NCBI GenBank assembly: GCA_008828725.1
Contig: MEHQ01001215.1
Span: 124,001-188,000 of the forward strand
Source of the DNA: Saccharina japonica
Taxonomy: Eukaryota; Sar; Phaeophyceae; Laminariales; Laminariaceae
Reading direction: 5' to 3'
DNA length: 64,000 bases
In this document: positions 9,458-20,997 of the stretch, one piece after another
How positions within the stretch are numbered: the first letter of the stretch is position 1
How the letters are laid out: the number at the start of each line of letters is the position of its first letter
Translations under genes and position numbers: made by a program
The notes under the pieces: generated by a model
Database searches by the model: none
The model's input: only the letters and a program-made list of their open reading frames with translations
Told to the model about the DNA's origin: nothing

Positions 9458-11048
9458 CAGGGGTTCGCATCTGAGATAGACCTGTTTTTTTTTATTCTGC
9501 CGATAGTTATACTGAAATAACGAAGGCAACAACTCACACGCCGTTTGTGTCCAACGGTGCTGAGTAAAAATAAAAATTCGCGTGTGCGTCTTTTTGTTTG
9601 TCGTGTCTTTTTTGTTTAGTATTCACCTTCGAAGGCAGATTTCGTATGATATTCCAAATGGCAAATTTTCAATACACTTATTTTCCGAAGGCTATGAAAA
9701 TCTCATTCTAGACAAGATATTTAAAATGTGATCACGGAGAAGTGTGCTGATAGGCTATACGCTCATCAAGCAATTTGTTTTGGTGAAAAGACTGGTGCTG
9801 CGATTGAGGGGTACCCACATTTTCACTATCGGATGTTGGCCACTCGGACGAGTGGCTCCGAATCTAACTGAAAAATTAGACCTACACATGGTTTGTTGGC
9901 GTTGCGTAACAAAGCCTCCAATGGCGGGTGCATATAGAACGACAAAAAAACAAAAAAAGGTTATGAGTCCAACGCAGTTAAGCAGTCACTCGGCCGAGTG
10001 GCTCTGAGCAGGTGAAAAACAAGCACCTATATATGACCCCCCTACCGTAGCACCAGTAAAAAATACTCATTTTTGATGGCGCTGAAACATTTTCCGTTTC
10101 TATTTTTTTTCCTCACATTTTGAAAATATTTTGTCCAGAATGTGATTTTCATAGCCTTCGGAAAATGAGTGTATTGAAAATTGGCCATTTGGAATATCAT
10201 ACGAAATCTGCCTTCGAAGGTGACTACTAAACAAAAAAGACACGAAAAACAAAAAGACGCACACGCGAATTTTCATTTTTACTCAGCACCGTTGGACACA
10301 AACGGCGTGTGATTTGTTACCTTCGTTATTTCAGTATAACTATCGGCAGAATAAACAAAAACAGGTTTATTGATTATCTTTCGAATTGCATTGTCATTAT
10401 CGTTTTTCTGGGTTGTGGGAGAGAGAGGGTTCTCATCTCGGCCAGACACACCTATCGCAGCCTCCTGCAATCTCCTATGCATCTCGCCCATACATCTACC
10501 GTCTCTCTCTCCCTAATACGATACCAGCCGGGTTCCTAACTATTACCGCCTACAGTCGTCTCGGATGACAAAGCCTCCGAATGGTACCGTACCATTCGAC
10601 TCCTCCGACTTAACTCAAGCATTCAACAAAAACAATAATAAAAACAAATACGGAACCCGGCTACTTCTACCTCTCTCTGCCCCCCCCCTTCGAAAGAAAA
10701 ACGGGGGCGGGCGGGTGGGAAATAAAGGCTCAAGCGTCAGTCTTCGTTGGCTAGCCAACCGACTTCCGGATGTCTTCCTGCTTTTCCGCAAGACATCCCT
10801 CTCACTCGCTGGTGGCCGGCGTCGGTGTACCAACGCGTGCGCTCGTGACGTACTACTACTGTACTGGCTAATTAGGGTACCAGTGTCCCAAAAATATTTA
10901 CTACTCTATGATCCCCGATCCCCGATGCTGACATGCCAAATTCTCTTTAGGTACAATAAACAACGGTTGGTTGTTTGACACTCCGGTAGCGGAGGCCGAT
11001 ACTGCGTGTACGAACAAACCTATCCTCTATATCAGATGCGGACCCCTG
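9458..11048. mobile_element. Non-autonomous Tc1/mariner-type element, copy 1
   Basis: The termini are CAGGGGTTCGCATCTGAGAT on the left and, reversed, CAGGGGTCCGCATCTGATAT on the right, flanked by TA on both sides (9,456-9,457 and 11,049-11,050). TA duplication with CAGGG-type ends is typical of Tc1/mariner and pogo elements, although a 2-bp duplication alone is weak evidence. The 1,591-bp interior has no transposase; most of its left half is a nested foldback (9,481-10,365). Near-complete copies lie at 20,998-22,591 and 27,435-29,028, a deleted one at 33,869-34,648, and the right part at 35,429-36,058. A separate member with the same 11-bp end is at 45,809. Confidence 0.65.
9481..10365. repeat. 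Foldback element with ~255-bp inverted repeats
   Basis: The left arm, 9,481 to about 9,735, is the near-exact reverse complement of about 10,115-10,365. The ends read CCTGTTTTT and AAAAACAGG. Arm landmarks are TTCTGCCGATAGTTATACTG, the palindromic CCTTCGAAGG and CCGAAGGCTATGAAAATC. The ~380-bp centre holds the perfect palindrome CACTCGGCCGAGTG near 9,987 and a relative near 9,840. No target duplication is clear. Other copies are at 21,686-22,568 and 28,120-29,005, with a partial one at 34,206-34,625. No gene is present. Confidence 0.8.
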
Positions 11049-11050
11049 TA

Positions 11051-13100
11051 GAGCGATGCACAACAATCCCTCCGCTCCCCTCCTAGTCCTCTGCTCTTCA
11101 CCGGCGCTCACGCGAGCCCCCCCCCCGTTGCTAACGCTTCGCGGCTTTAAGGTTATTCAGCGTTCAGCTTCGCTCTCTGATATCGGCGTGCCAAGCATCA
11201 GGGATATTATGACAAAAAACAAAAGGGGGCTCGACGTTAGCACGAACCATCAGAAACTCACGTTTTGTACTGAAACTACACAGTAGAGCACGATGCACCC
11301 CGCCTCACATAATTATTTGGAGCCTGGCCCAGAATTAGAGTTATCAAAAGCGGTGTCTTTTCACGAGGTGATGTTGTTTTTCAGTCCGCCGTGCCTCGCC
11401 TCTCGCTGGGTCTTTTCTCCACCAAAGTAAAGGTCGAGCAGGAGCCTCCCCCCGCCGACGCTGGCCTGTTCAGGTTAAGCAAAAATTCGCTCTCAGACGT
11501 TTATTTTGCGTGTCGAACTGCAAGGGCTATGGTTGGGTGCGCCAAAGTGCAGGCACGTATGGCGTGGATGGCAGGAGCGGTTGGGGCACGAGGGACTGGG
11601 CGAGTAGGGGGAGGCGGGGGGGGGGCGCGCGCTGCGCTTGGTCGTCGCCGGGCGGGCGACGCGCCGATTCTGGTTGAAGTTGAACTATGCATCCTTTCTC
11701 CAAGATTCCAAGATTTTCAATCAGTAAGTTCAAACTACAAGTCACTATTTTTTTTCTTTCTAATTCTGAACATAGAGGCAATTCATTACTTTCGGTGGGC
11801 ACGTTGAACTAATCGTGCTCGCTCCAAGATTCTTAATCAAGTCCAACCAACTCTGAATTCAATCAAATTACCCTTTCAAATAAACAGAAAGGCACTTTAT
11901 GATTTTCGGTTGACGTTGAGCTATTCGTTCTTGCTCCAAGATCCCAAGATTCTCAAGCAAGTTTAATCAATTTGAATCAATTTCATCATTATTTCATTTT
12001 TCATACTGTAGTAGAGTCATTTGATTGTTTTCCGGTTCGGGTACTCTGTATCATATATACAAGCGGCTTGGCGCAAATGTTACCCGATACGTTCTTGGAC
12101 AACCAGTGCAGCTTCACGATTCAGGATACAGTATTGTAGTATCCCACAGCAGTGGGTGGGTGTACACGCGTTCTTTCACCCGTAGTATATGGTATTTCAC
12201 CCGGAGTCGAACCAAATTTGGGCTCGCTGTTCTCAGAGTACTTGCGGTCCTATGGTGAGAGGTATCTAGCACCGTCTTTCATTTCTCCAGGGGCGTTGTT
12301 TGAGCTGTTTACGCACGGTGTTGCCAATTTCGGAGGAAAAAACCAGGAACAGATTTTCAACTGTACATCGACGCTTCGATTGAAAATGAGGCCTGTTTTT
12401 CGATTGAATCGCATCCGAAACCGATTTTGAGAAAACTGGCCAATTTCGGAGGAAAAAACCAGGAACAGATTTTCAACTGTACATCGACGTTTCGATTGAA
12501 AATGAGGCCTGTTTTTCGATTGAATCGCATCCTAAACCGATTTTGAGAAAACTGGAGTATGTCGAAAATGTTTCAAAATGACACCCTAAAGAAATGGCCA
12601 GCGGCGTTGGATGCCTCTCCCGAAATGGCTGGGGGGGATTCAAGTAAAGCGGGCGCGATTCACCCTTTTTCCTGGGTCAAACACGCCTGTGAAGCTGTCG
12701 AAACCTCAATTTTCAGGTTTTAAAACCGATTCACTATAATAATAAGAGATGGCCTTATAGAAGAAAGACGTACGTGCTCAAGAGGAAAATATAACTCGTA
12801 CGGCATGGAGGAAGCAATACGGGGCAGAGCAGGAAGGTACATGCATAAGGGCGGCGGGGGGGGAAAGGAAACAGAGAGAGAAACAAGGCAAAAAGCAAGA
12901 AATAACAGAGAAGAGAGAAAACCGTACTCAAGGCGATGATACATAAGCAGTAACGTAGGGTTCCCGTCTCTGCTACAAAACCGATCCGAGGACCATGCCA
13001 CACCTTCTGCCATCTCATTCCTACTCTCTTCGTCAATAAATAGCGGTGCCGAGTGTCGGTACCACCACTGTCGCGCCCCCGCCCGCCATCAATAATTCGG
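11051..13100. repeat. Block E (non-coding, repeated)
   Basis: No recognisable gene. The block recurs at about 19,080-20,995 (inverted), 31,920-33,867 (inverted) and 36,061-37,975 (direct). From ~11,690 to ~11,960 it contains two or three diverged tandem units of ~115 bp with GTTGA(A/G)CTA, CTCCAAGATTC and CAAGT words. Open frames in it change between copies and are not conserved as proteins. Confidence 0.75.
12323..12554. repeat. 116-bp tandem duplication private to one copy
   Basis: The 116-bp segment starting GCCAATTTCGGAGGAAAAAA occurs at 12,323-12,438 and directly again at 12,439-12,554. The homologous places near 19,630-19,745, 32,505-32,620 and 37,335-37,455 hold one unit only. The duplication therefore arose in this copy after the copies separated. 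Confidence 0.9.
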
Positions 13101-14071
13101 GAGTTAATAATTTCAGGCTGAGATTGTTTGCACCTTAAGAATTTACAGGTGAACATTTATTTGTGCCCAGCGAGGAGCGCCAGTCTAAATCCTATATACT
13201 AGCATTTATGCTCAATATTGAAAGCACAATACGCCGCGAGCCTCGTAGTAGCAAAACTTACGAGATTCTTAACGCTGTCGCGTACCCTGTGTGTTTGCCT
13301 TCACCCCCCCTAAAAAAAAAAAAAAAAAAAAGGCACAAATATACAGCGTATACGAGTATATAGGACGGATCAGGTCAGGGCCTAGGAATTGATCCCACCG
13401 TCCTCTTCAGTCGGACCTCCACAGCCCGGCACGGTAGTGCAATGTGCTAGCAGACAGCTTCGATGTACCCAACACTTGTGTCAATTCATCCTTTCTAAAC
13501 TAAATCTTGGAAAAAAAAATGTAAATTCGTACGTACTTTTCAAGACAAAGAACACATCGATTGAGAGAATCTTGAAACAACAGGCCCGCAGCTCTACAGA
13601 GAGGCCGCGTATTGCACGGTACCACTGAGAACAAACTCACACGAGACAGATTGGTCCGGCTGATGGCACGCGTGCACAGACACAGTGGACACCCGACACA
13701 CCTCCATGCATAGCGCTGTTGCTGTACCGGCATATTGACATCATCACATCGGCACATATGTCATGAGACAGAAGACAAGAATAGCAGCATCAAAAAGTTC
13801 GTCATTTTGTGGTTTTAGCATGCGCTTGCCTTTCTTTGCTCTGCTTGCGCCCGTGACGACGGCAATCCTCGACATACATGATGATTGCCTCTGCCACGGT
13901 GAACACACAGCATGCGGCGATAAGAAGAACGAGAGAGAGGACGGGGGCAGCCAAACGCAGACATCCCATAGAACATCGGGATCAAACTCCTCATCAGCAG
14001 CAACAGCAGTACGCAGTATGTACGAGTACCTCTCGAAATTCGAAATGCCCACAGTTTCAGGCTCATCCCAT
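13100..14071. repeat. Block F (non-coding, repeated)
   Basis: The block is repeated at 18,114-19,080 (inverted), 31,297-31,920 (inverted, truncated) and 37,976-38,987 (direct). It contains a long A run at ~13,312-13,331 whose length and purity differ between copies, and a (CAG)n-like tract near 13,995 that also differs in length. Open frames such as 13,744-14,211 (minus) are partly kept between copies, but the DNA differs so little that this is not evidence of coding. Confidence 0.7.
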
Positions 14072-14310
14072 GTGCAGGAGCGGTTAGCACAAACAAAATG
14101 TGCAAACTGCAGATCTGATCGGTCGAGGCTGGTCTCTCGGCCGCCCGGAGGGTTTTTGGAAAACACGCGGTGGAACCGCGTCGCTGCCTTTGCCGACCTC
14201 GAGTCCCCCACAGGGTAGTTCTGGAGTCAGGTTGGTTTGGGCCGATGTGCAAAGTTGAAATTGACCAGCACACGATCTGCACAAAGTTTTTGTGCCAACC
14301 GCTCCTGCAC
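14072..14310. mobile_element. 239-bp MITE-like element, ends GTGCAGGAGCGGTT
   Basis: GTGCAGGAGCGGTTAGCACA at 14,072 is the imperfect complement of TGTGCCAACCGCTCCTGCAC ending at 14,310. The inverted similarity extends about 45 bp. There is no clear target duplication. A direct copy is at 38,988-39,229. The first 22 bp alone are present in reverse at 18,092-18,113, where they form the inner breakpoint of the large palindrome. Confidence 0.65.
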
Positions 14311-16844
14311 AGTTCCCCCCCCCCGAAACGTCTACGTAGTACGAACCAGAACCGCATTTATTTTTATACGTACGAGTACCGGATACCGCGACTGCTGTGT
14401 GCGTCTGTCAGCTGGTTGATTTGCCTACCCGTGTGCATACGAACAACTGGAACAACACTGACACGTCGCCATGTGCGCACGTGTAATGTTTGCATCAGGA
14501 TGATGTCCGTGCCTATCTTCGGTCTTCGGAGGGCTTACTTTATAGTGGAGCATCGATATCAAAACAGCCTAATAACCATCGTTACTCGTACTGTGAGGTG
14601 TATTACCAAAGAAGCGTACTGCTACTATTAATACCACTGTCGTCAAACTACCTACGATCGTATACGCGTACTTGTTGTGCGTTGTAGCTATATGTATGTA
14701 CCAGGTATGTATGATATGTAATGTGCTGCTTTTTGCAGCCCTCTATGTAGAGGATCATGTGCGTACGTACGTACAGCCATAACAACTGCTGATTACCGAT
14801 GTACGAGTACGAGTGAAAACTTGGCAAGAAAGAGTCGAAGACAGCAAGATAAACATACTCGAACGTACAGCGATACGAGTACGTATACAACATGTTTCGA
14901 AAAAGTTTGTCGGCGGCGGTCGGCGGTCGGCGCGGGGTGAACCGGCACAAAGACGGTTTCATAGAACATGAACAGCCCGAATTTTATACCGAATCCAGGG
15001 CTGCGACTGCTGTTGCCTGTTGTTGCCTGTTGCCTGCCCGTTATAGGATTGTTACTTCTTCGGGCATTGGGTGTCTGCCATCACATGGCCGAGCAGTCGG
15101 CCCACCATAAGTGCAACGACGAGACGTACACTATTATGCAGGAGTCACCCGAGGACGACCAGCCTCAGTGAGTCAAACATGCGGCCTATTTTGCCTCTCT
15201 GTCTGCGCGTCATGCGTACGTATGTATATATATACGAGTATCGTACCTTGTCCAAGTTTAGTTTTCGCTTCGCAAAGCAAGGACGCAAGCACTTATTTTT
15301 TTATAATAAGATAATAACGTTGTTACATCGTCTTGCATGGCGTTCATCGACTGTATACACGACGTGAATTCTGCACCGGCCCCCTCATCCCTCTCGCCGA
15401 GTGCGTCTGGTGTGCAGCGCGGCCTACAGTACAGTACCGGCCCTCTCACAAGAAACCTGAAATCGGGCCCAGGCTGACTTTCGTATTCTGGGCGCGCGCG
15501 AAAGCACACTTTCGCTTTCTTATTTTGGTCCCGGAGAAGACGTTTTCCCGTACTACTGTACAATTAATGGTGGCTTGGGCCCAGGCCAGCCACAGGAAGG
15601 GGTCACTTTCTTAAAGCTTATTACGCACTGACTAGGCTGAGAGCTTTCTTATTTTTTTTAATTTATCAGGCTGACTTTCTTGTGAGTTCCTTTCTTATGA
15701 GCGGCCGGTACTGCTCTAGTAGTGCACCTAATAGTACGAGTATTATCTATTATTGTCACCAAACCTACCCGTACAATTATTATAAATACGTCAGCTGTGA
15801 GTTCAACCGATTGAATAGTAAATAGGACCAAATATGTTTCGCAAAAACACATAAATATCGTACAGGTTTTTGTTTGTACCGGAGGTCCTGTTCTATGTAT
15901 GGTCCCTCGTGATACCAGGTAGGTACAACAGCAGTAAGGGGAAATATACCTGGAGTCGGCCTCGCGATCTGCCCTAATGTCCTTTGCCCTCTTCGTTTGG
16001 ACCTCTCTCTGCTTCTTTAGGCGGTTGCCGCAACGTGTCGCTGAGCCCCCCATCACCCCCAACTATCTGCATCACTCCAGTCAGCAGGCGGTGCTGGAGG
16101 TAAGTGGGCGGCCTTGTACACAAGCGACAAGGTTCCTCTCCGGAAAGTGCCTTGGGGAGTGGTGCAAGAATAAACATGAAAAGCAGACAACATATCTATC
16201 TATTATACAAGGCTTTCCTAGGAGTGGTCTTATAGTAGGACGACGCAAGAATACGGGTTCAGCAGACGATCAACATAATGCACAGCAGCAGCAACAACAA
16301 CAGCAATAACAGCAAAAACGACAGGAGCAGCTAGACTGCTGCCTCTTCACCTACAACCGAGGAGTGCGGACAAAGCGTCTAGGGGAAGAAGGGAATTGAA
16401 GTAAACGTGCACGTATACACGAATTCTTGATTTGTTTTTTATCATGCTGTCGCCTGCTTGTAAAATACACTGGTACAGCAATACCTCCTACATTACTACA
16501 ACAGTACGTGCTACTGCTGTTTTATACGTACATCATTCAATATACCAGCCGCAAATAAAGGTTTTGGCTTTGGGCCCCATTATTTGTTTCGTAGGCAACC
16601 AAAATGTACCACGGTGTACATTTTTGTATTGCTGTACGAGTAGCCTATAGAAACATATATAGATCTGTGCTTGAAGTAGAGAGTGGTCCGGAGAGGTCCG
16701 TATCATCTTTACGGGTTACTTGCACTGCTGTGTTGTACTAGATATTTTATGATTTTTTTTTTTATGATTGAACTTTACCAAGTGTTCCACTTCCAAAGCT
16801 GTCCCGCTTTCGAAGTTGGGAGGGAGGTATGTAACCTACACACA

Positions 16845-17012
16845 GCAGGAGCAGCAGGAGCAGTAGCAGTAGCAGTACTACAGTAGTAGCAGTGGTAGTT
16901 GATGTGCGTATGTGTGTACTCCTGTGCAGCTGCTGCTGCTGTTCCATATGTTGTTGCTGTTGCTGCTGCTGTGCTGCTGTTCCGTATATTGCTGTTGCTG
17001 CTGCTCCTTCGT
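16845..17012. repeat. CAG-rich then CTG-rich triplet tracts (can fold back)
   Basis: Interrupted CAG/GTAGCAG triplets at about 16,845-16,895 are followed by CTG/TTG triplets at about 16,926-17,012, so the strand can pair with itself. The duplicate copy at about 41,750-41,920 has different repeat numbers and extra GTA triplets, as expected of unstable repeats. Confidence 0.8.
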
Positions 17013-17060
17013 CTACAGCGATGTATGAACGGCGATTGCCCCGCGTGAAAAACTATTTAT

Positions 17061-17848
17061 AGTACGAGCTGGTTCCATCGAGAAACATAAGATAGCTTCT
17101 TCGGGAAATAAAAAACGGAATACATTACTTTTTCGAACACTACAGATATCGACATGACGGCATCGCCAAGGGGAACACATCGGTGAAGAGATTTTTGGCG
17201 TACGAGTTGTACTTCGCGATATATGGTAATATTGGTATTCCTCAGAGAGGCGTTATGCCATAGGGATGGCTTTCCTGCAGTAATCCTATAGTAAACCCAA
17301 TAAAATAGTATTCAGGCCATATATCGGTCAATACGCCGACTAATTCGACTTTAGAAGTCTTGACAGGATCGCATCAACAAGGGGAAGACGTCCATGTCAC
17401 GTTTTTGCTTCCTCCGCGCCCATCAGGCTGTGGTAAGAACCGCCTGCCAAATTACTAGGAAAAAGTATTGAGCAAATTTGAAACCTTAGGGGAAAAAATA
17501 CACTTCGCGGAAATCACGTTTGCACCCTGGTTGTTTAGAGTTGCGAAACAAAACTTGGCGAGGTTGTTCTTCACAACAATACAAAGGGCTCCAATACTGG
17601 CCTTTTTGAAAAAAAAACAAATCATGAGTTATACAGGGTCAAAGTTGCTAAAAAATCCGCCAAAATTGAAAAAAAAAACTACGTACAAAAGTAAAAAGAA
17701 ACGAAAATAAAAAAAAAAGACACACATACGTTTTTTCGTACTGTCATGAGGAACACCCCTGCCAAATTTCGTTTTCCAACTCTCAAAAACCAGCGTGCAA
17801 AGTTGCGAAGATGTAATCTTACGTTTCTTCCTGGAACCAGCTCGTACT
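17061..17848. mobile_element. Possible 788-bp inverted-repeat element
   Basis: AGTACGAGCTGGTTCCATCG on the left matches the reverse complement of the right end (AGTACGAGCTGGTTCCAGGA), with similarity over about 43 bp. A second, inner inverted similarity joins about 17,510-17,580 with about 17,748-17,815, giving related peptides when each is read in its own direction. No target duplication is seen and there is no transposase. An identical-looking copy lies at 41,972-42,759. Confidence 0.4.
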
Positions 17849-20800
17849 CTGTTATTATTGATTTTTTTCGCATGATATTTGGTTTGTTGAATGAAAAAAA
17901 AGCTGCGGTGCTGATGCTGTTTGTGCTTATGCTTCTGCTCATATTATCGGTATTGCCCATACTCCACCTCCACAAAAGAAAGTGCTGCTGATTCGACCTC
18001 CCGAGTACAAATACGTCCTCTGTTGTTGAGTTTTTTTTGTATTATATTTGTTTCGTTAGAAGTGCAGCAATTTTTTTTTGTTCGTCATTATTTTGTGCTA
18101 ACCGCTCCTGCACATGGGATGAGCCTGAAACTGTGGGCATTTCGAATTTCGAGAGGTACTCGTACATACTGCGTACTGCTGCTGCTGCTGATGAGGAGTT
18201 TGATCCCGATGTTCTATGGGATGTCTGCGTTTGGCTGCCCCCGTCCTCTCTCTCGTTCTTCTTATCGCCGCATGCTGTGTGTTCAACGTGGCAGAGGCAA
18301 TCATCATGTATGTCGAGGATTGCCGTCGTCACGGGCGCAAGCAGAGTAAAGAAAGGCAAGCGCATGCTAAAACCACTAAACGACGAACTTTTTGATGCTG
18401 CTGTTCTTGTCTTCTGTCTCATGACATATGTGCCGATGTGATGATATCAATATACCGGTACAGCAACAGCGCTATGCATGGAGGTGTGTCGGGTGTCCAC
18501 TGTGTCTGTGCACGCGTGCCATCAGCCGGGCCAATCTGTCTCGTGTGAGTTTGTTCTCAGTGGTACCGTGCAATACGCGGCCTCTCTGTAGAGCTGCGGG
18601 CCTGTTGTTTCAAGATTCTCTCAATCGATGTGTTCTTTGTCTTGAAAAGTACGTACGAATTTACATTTTTTTTTCCAAGATTTAGTTTAGAAAGGATGAA
18701 TTGACACAAGTGTTGGGTACATCGAAGCAGTCTGCTAGCACATTGCACTACCGTGCCGGGCTGTGGAGGTCCGACTAGAGTGGAATGTGGGATCAATTCT
18801 CGGTCCCTGACCTGATCCGTCCTATATACTCGTATACGCTGTATATTTGTGCCTTCTTTTTTTTTCTTTTTCTTTTTTAGGGGGGGTGGAGGCAAACACA
18901 CAGGGTACGCGACAGCGTTAAGAATCTCATACGACGTAAGTTTTGCTAATACGAGGCTCGCAGCGTATTGTGCTTTCAATATTGAGCATAAATGCTAGTA
19001 TATAGGATTTAGACTGGCGCTCCTCGCTGGGCACAAATAAATGTTCACCTGTAAATTCTTAAAGTGCAAACAATCTCAGCCTGAAATGATTAACTCCCCA
19101 ATTAATGATGGCGGGCGGGGGCGCGACAGTGGTGGTACCGACACTCGGCACCGCTATTGACGAAGAGAGTAGGAAGGAGATGGCAGAAGGTGTGGCATGG
19201 TCCTCGGATCGGTTTTGTAGCAGAGACGGGAACCCACGTTACTGCTTATGTATCATCGCCTTGAGTCCGGTTTTCTCTCTTCTCTGTTATTTCTTGCTTT
19301 TTGCCTTGTTTCTCTCTCTGTTTCCTTTCCCCCCCCGCCGCCCTTATGCATGTACCTTCTTGCTCTGCCCCGTATTGCTTCCTCCATGCCGTACGAGTTA
19401 TATTTTCCTCTTGAGCACGTATGACTTTCTTCTATAAGGCCATCTCTTATGGTGAATCGGTTTTAAAACCTGAAAATGGAGGTTTCGACAGCTTCACAGG
19501 CGTGTTTGAACCAGGAAAAGGGCGAATCGCGCCCGCTTTTCTTGAATTCCCCCAGCTATTTCGGGAGAGGCATCCAACGCCGCTGGCCATTTCTTTAGGG
19601 TGTCATTTTGAAACATTTTCGACATACTTCAGTTTTCTCAAAATCGGTTTCGGATGCGATTCAATCGAAAAACAGGCCTCATTTTCAATCGAAACGTCGA
19701 TGTACAGTTGAAAATCTTTTCCTGGTTTTTTCCTCCGAAATTGGCAACACCGTGCGTAAACAGCTCAAACAACGCCCCTGGAGAAATGAAAGACGGTGCT
19801 AGATACCTCTCACCATAGGACCGCAAGTACTCTGAGAACAGCGAGCCCAAATTTGGTTCGACTCCGGGTGAAATACCATATACTACGGGTGAAAGAACGC
19901 GTGTACACCCACCCACTGCTGTTGGTTACTACAGTACTGTATCCTGAATCGTGAAGCTGCACTGGTTGTCCAAGAACGTATCGGGTAACGTTTGCGCCAA
20001 GCCGCTTGTCTCTACGTATGATACAGAGTACCCGAACGGGAAAACAATGAAATGCCTCCACTACCAATATGAAAAATGAAATATTGATGAAATTGAGAAA
20101 ACCGATTGAACTTGATTGAGAAGCTTGGGATCTTGGAGCAAGAACGAATGGCTCAACGTCAACCGAAAATCATGAAGTGCCTTTCTGTTTATTTGAAAGG
20201 GTAATTTGATTGAATTCAGAGTTGGTTGGACTTGATTAAGAATCTTGGAGCGAGCACGATTAGTTCAACGTCCCCACCGAAAGTAATGAATTGCCTCTAT
20301 GTTCAGAACCAGAAAGAAAAAAAAATGGAATGGAGAGTTGTTTGAACGTACTTGATTGAAAATCTTGGAATCTTAGAAAAAGGATGCATAGTTCAACTTC
20401 AACCTGAATCGGCGCGTCGCCTGCCCGGCGACGACCAAGCGTCCCCCTACTCGCCCAGTCCCTCGTGCCCCAACTGCTCCTGCCACCCACGCCATACGTG
20501 ACTGCACTTCGGCGCACCCAAACATAGCCCTTGCAGTTCGACACGCAAAATAAACGTCTGAGAGCGAATTTTTGCTTAACCTGAACAGGCCAGCGTCGGC
20601 GGGAGGAGGCTCCGCTTGACCTTGGTGGAGAAAAGACCCAGCAAGAGGCGAGGCACGGCGGACTGAGAACCAACATCACCTCGTGAAAAGACACCGCTTT
20701 TGATAACTCTAATTCTGGGCCAGGCTCCAAATAATTATGTGAGGCGGGGTGCATCGTGCTCTACTGTGTAGTTTCAGTACAAAACGTGAGTTTCTGATGG

Positions 20801-20997
20801 TTCGTGCTAACGTCGAGCCCCCTTTTGTTTTTTGTCATAATATCCCTGATGCTTGGCACGCCGATATCAGAGAGCGAAGCTGAACGCTGAATAACCTTAA
20901 AGCCGCGAGGCGTTAGCAACGGGGGGGGGCTCGCGTGAGCGCCGGTGAAGAGCAGAGGACTAGGAGGGGAGCGGAGGGGTTGTTGTGCATCGCTCTA

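Larger units (their letters stand above)
2588..14093 (+). repeat. Left arm of large inverted repeat (blocks A-F)
   Basis: This arm matches 18,092-27,363 in reverse orientation. In order it holds the EsV-1-7 gene, its upstream block, the 178-bp satellite, a TTAGGG tract, a LINE fragment, a Tc1/mariner-type element and non-coding blocks E and F. It is about 2.2 kb longer than the other arm, mainly because of a 1.9-kb insertion at 4,746-6,652, a roughly 190-bp satellite difference and a 116-bp tandem duplication. The outer end lies at the word CAAATGAACGCAAATGAATG. The inner end lies in the terminal repeat of a small element at 14,072. Outside the length differences, sampled stretches of the arms look about 97% identical by eye. 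Confidence 0.9.
14094..18091 (+). repeat. Block G: spacer of the palindrome, directly repeated at 39,009-43,003
   Basis: This 4-kb stretch separates the palindrome arms. It is almost identical to about 39,009-43,003; for example 16,432-16,650 and 17,468-17,710 give identical translations in both copies. No recognised gene is present. It holds the rest of the MITE-like element, triplet repeats (16,280-16,310 and 16,845-17,012) and an inverted-repeat element (17,061-17,848). Its longest frames are fewer than 160 codons and resemble nothing I know. Confidence 0.85.

Noticed and set aside
12195-12215. GGTTCGACTCC (minus strand) as a tRNA B box in block E, also near 19,855, 32,727 and 37,217
   Set aside because: The flanks do not form a T-stem and no A box or acceptor stem is found 40-60 bp upstream; no tRNA gene can be drawn.
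13744-14211. 155-codon minus frame in block F kept in the duplicates
   Set aside because: The copies differ too little for frame conservation to be informative. The frame is disrupted by triplet-length changes in the copy at 38,529-38,978, and no domain is seen.
16255-16330. Polyglutamine protein from the CAG/CAA tract
   Set aside because: The tract is short, interrupted by TAA, and the surrounding frame has no recognisable domain.
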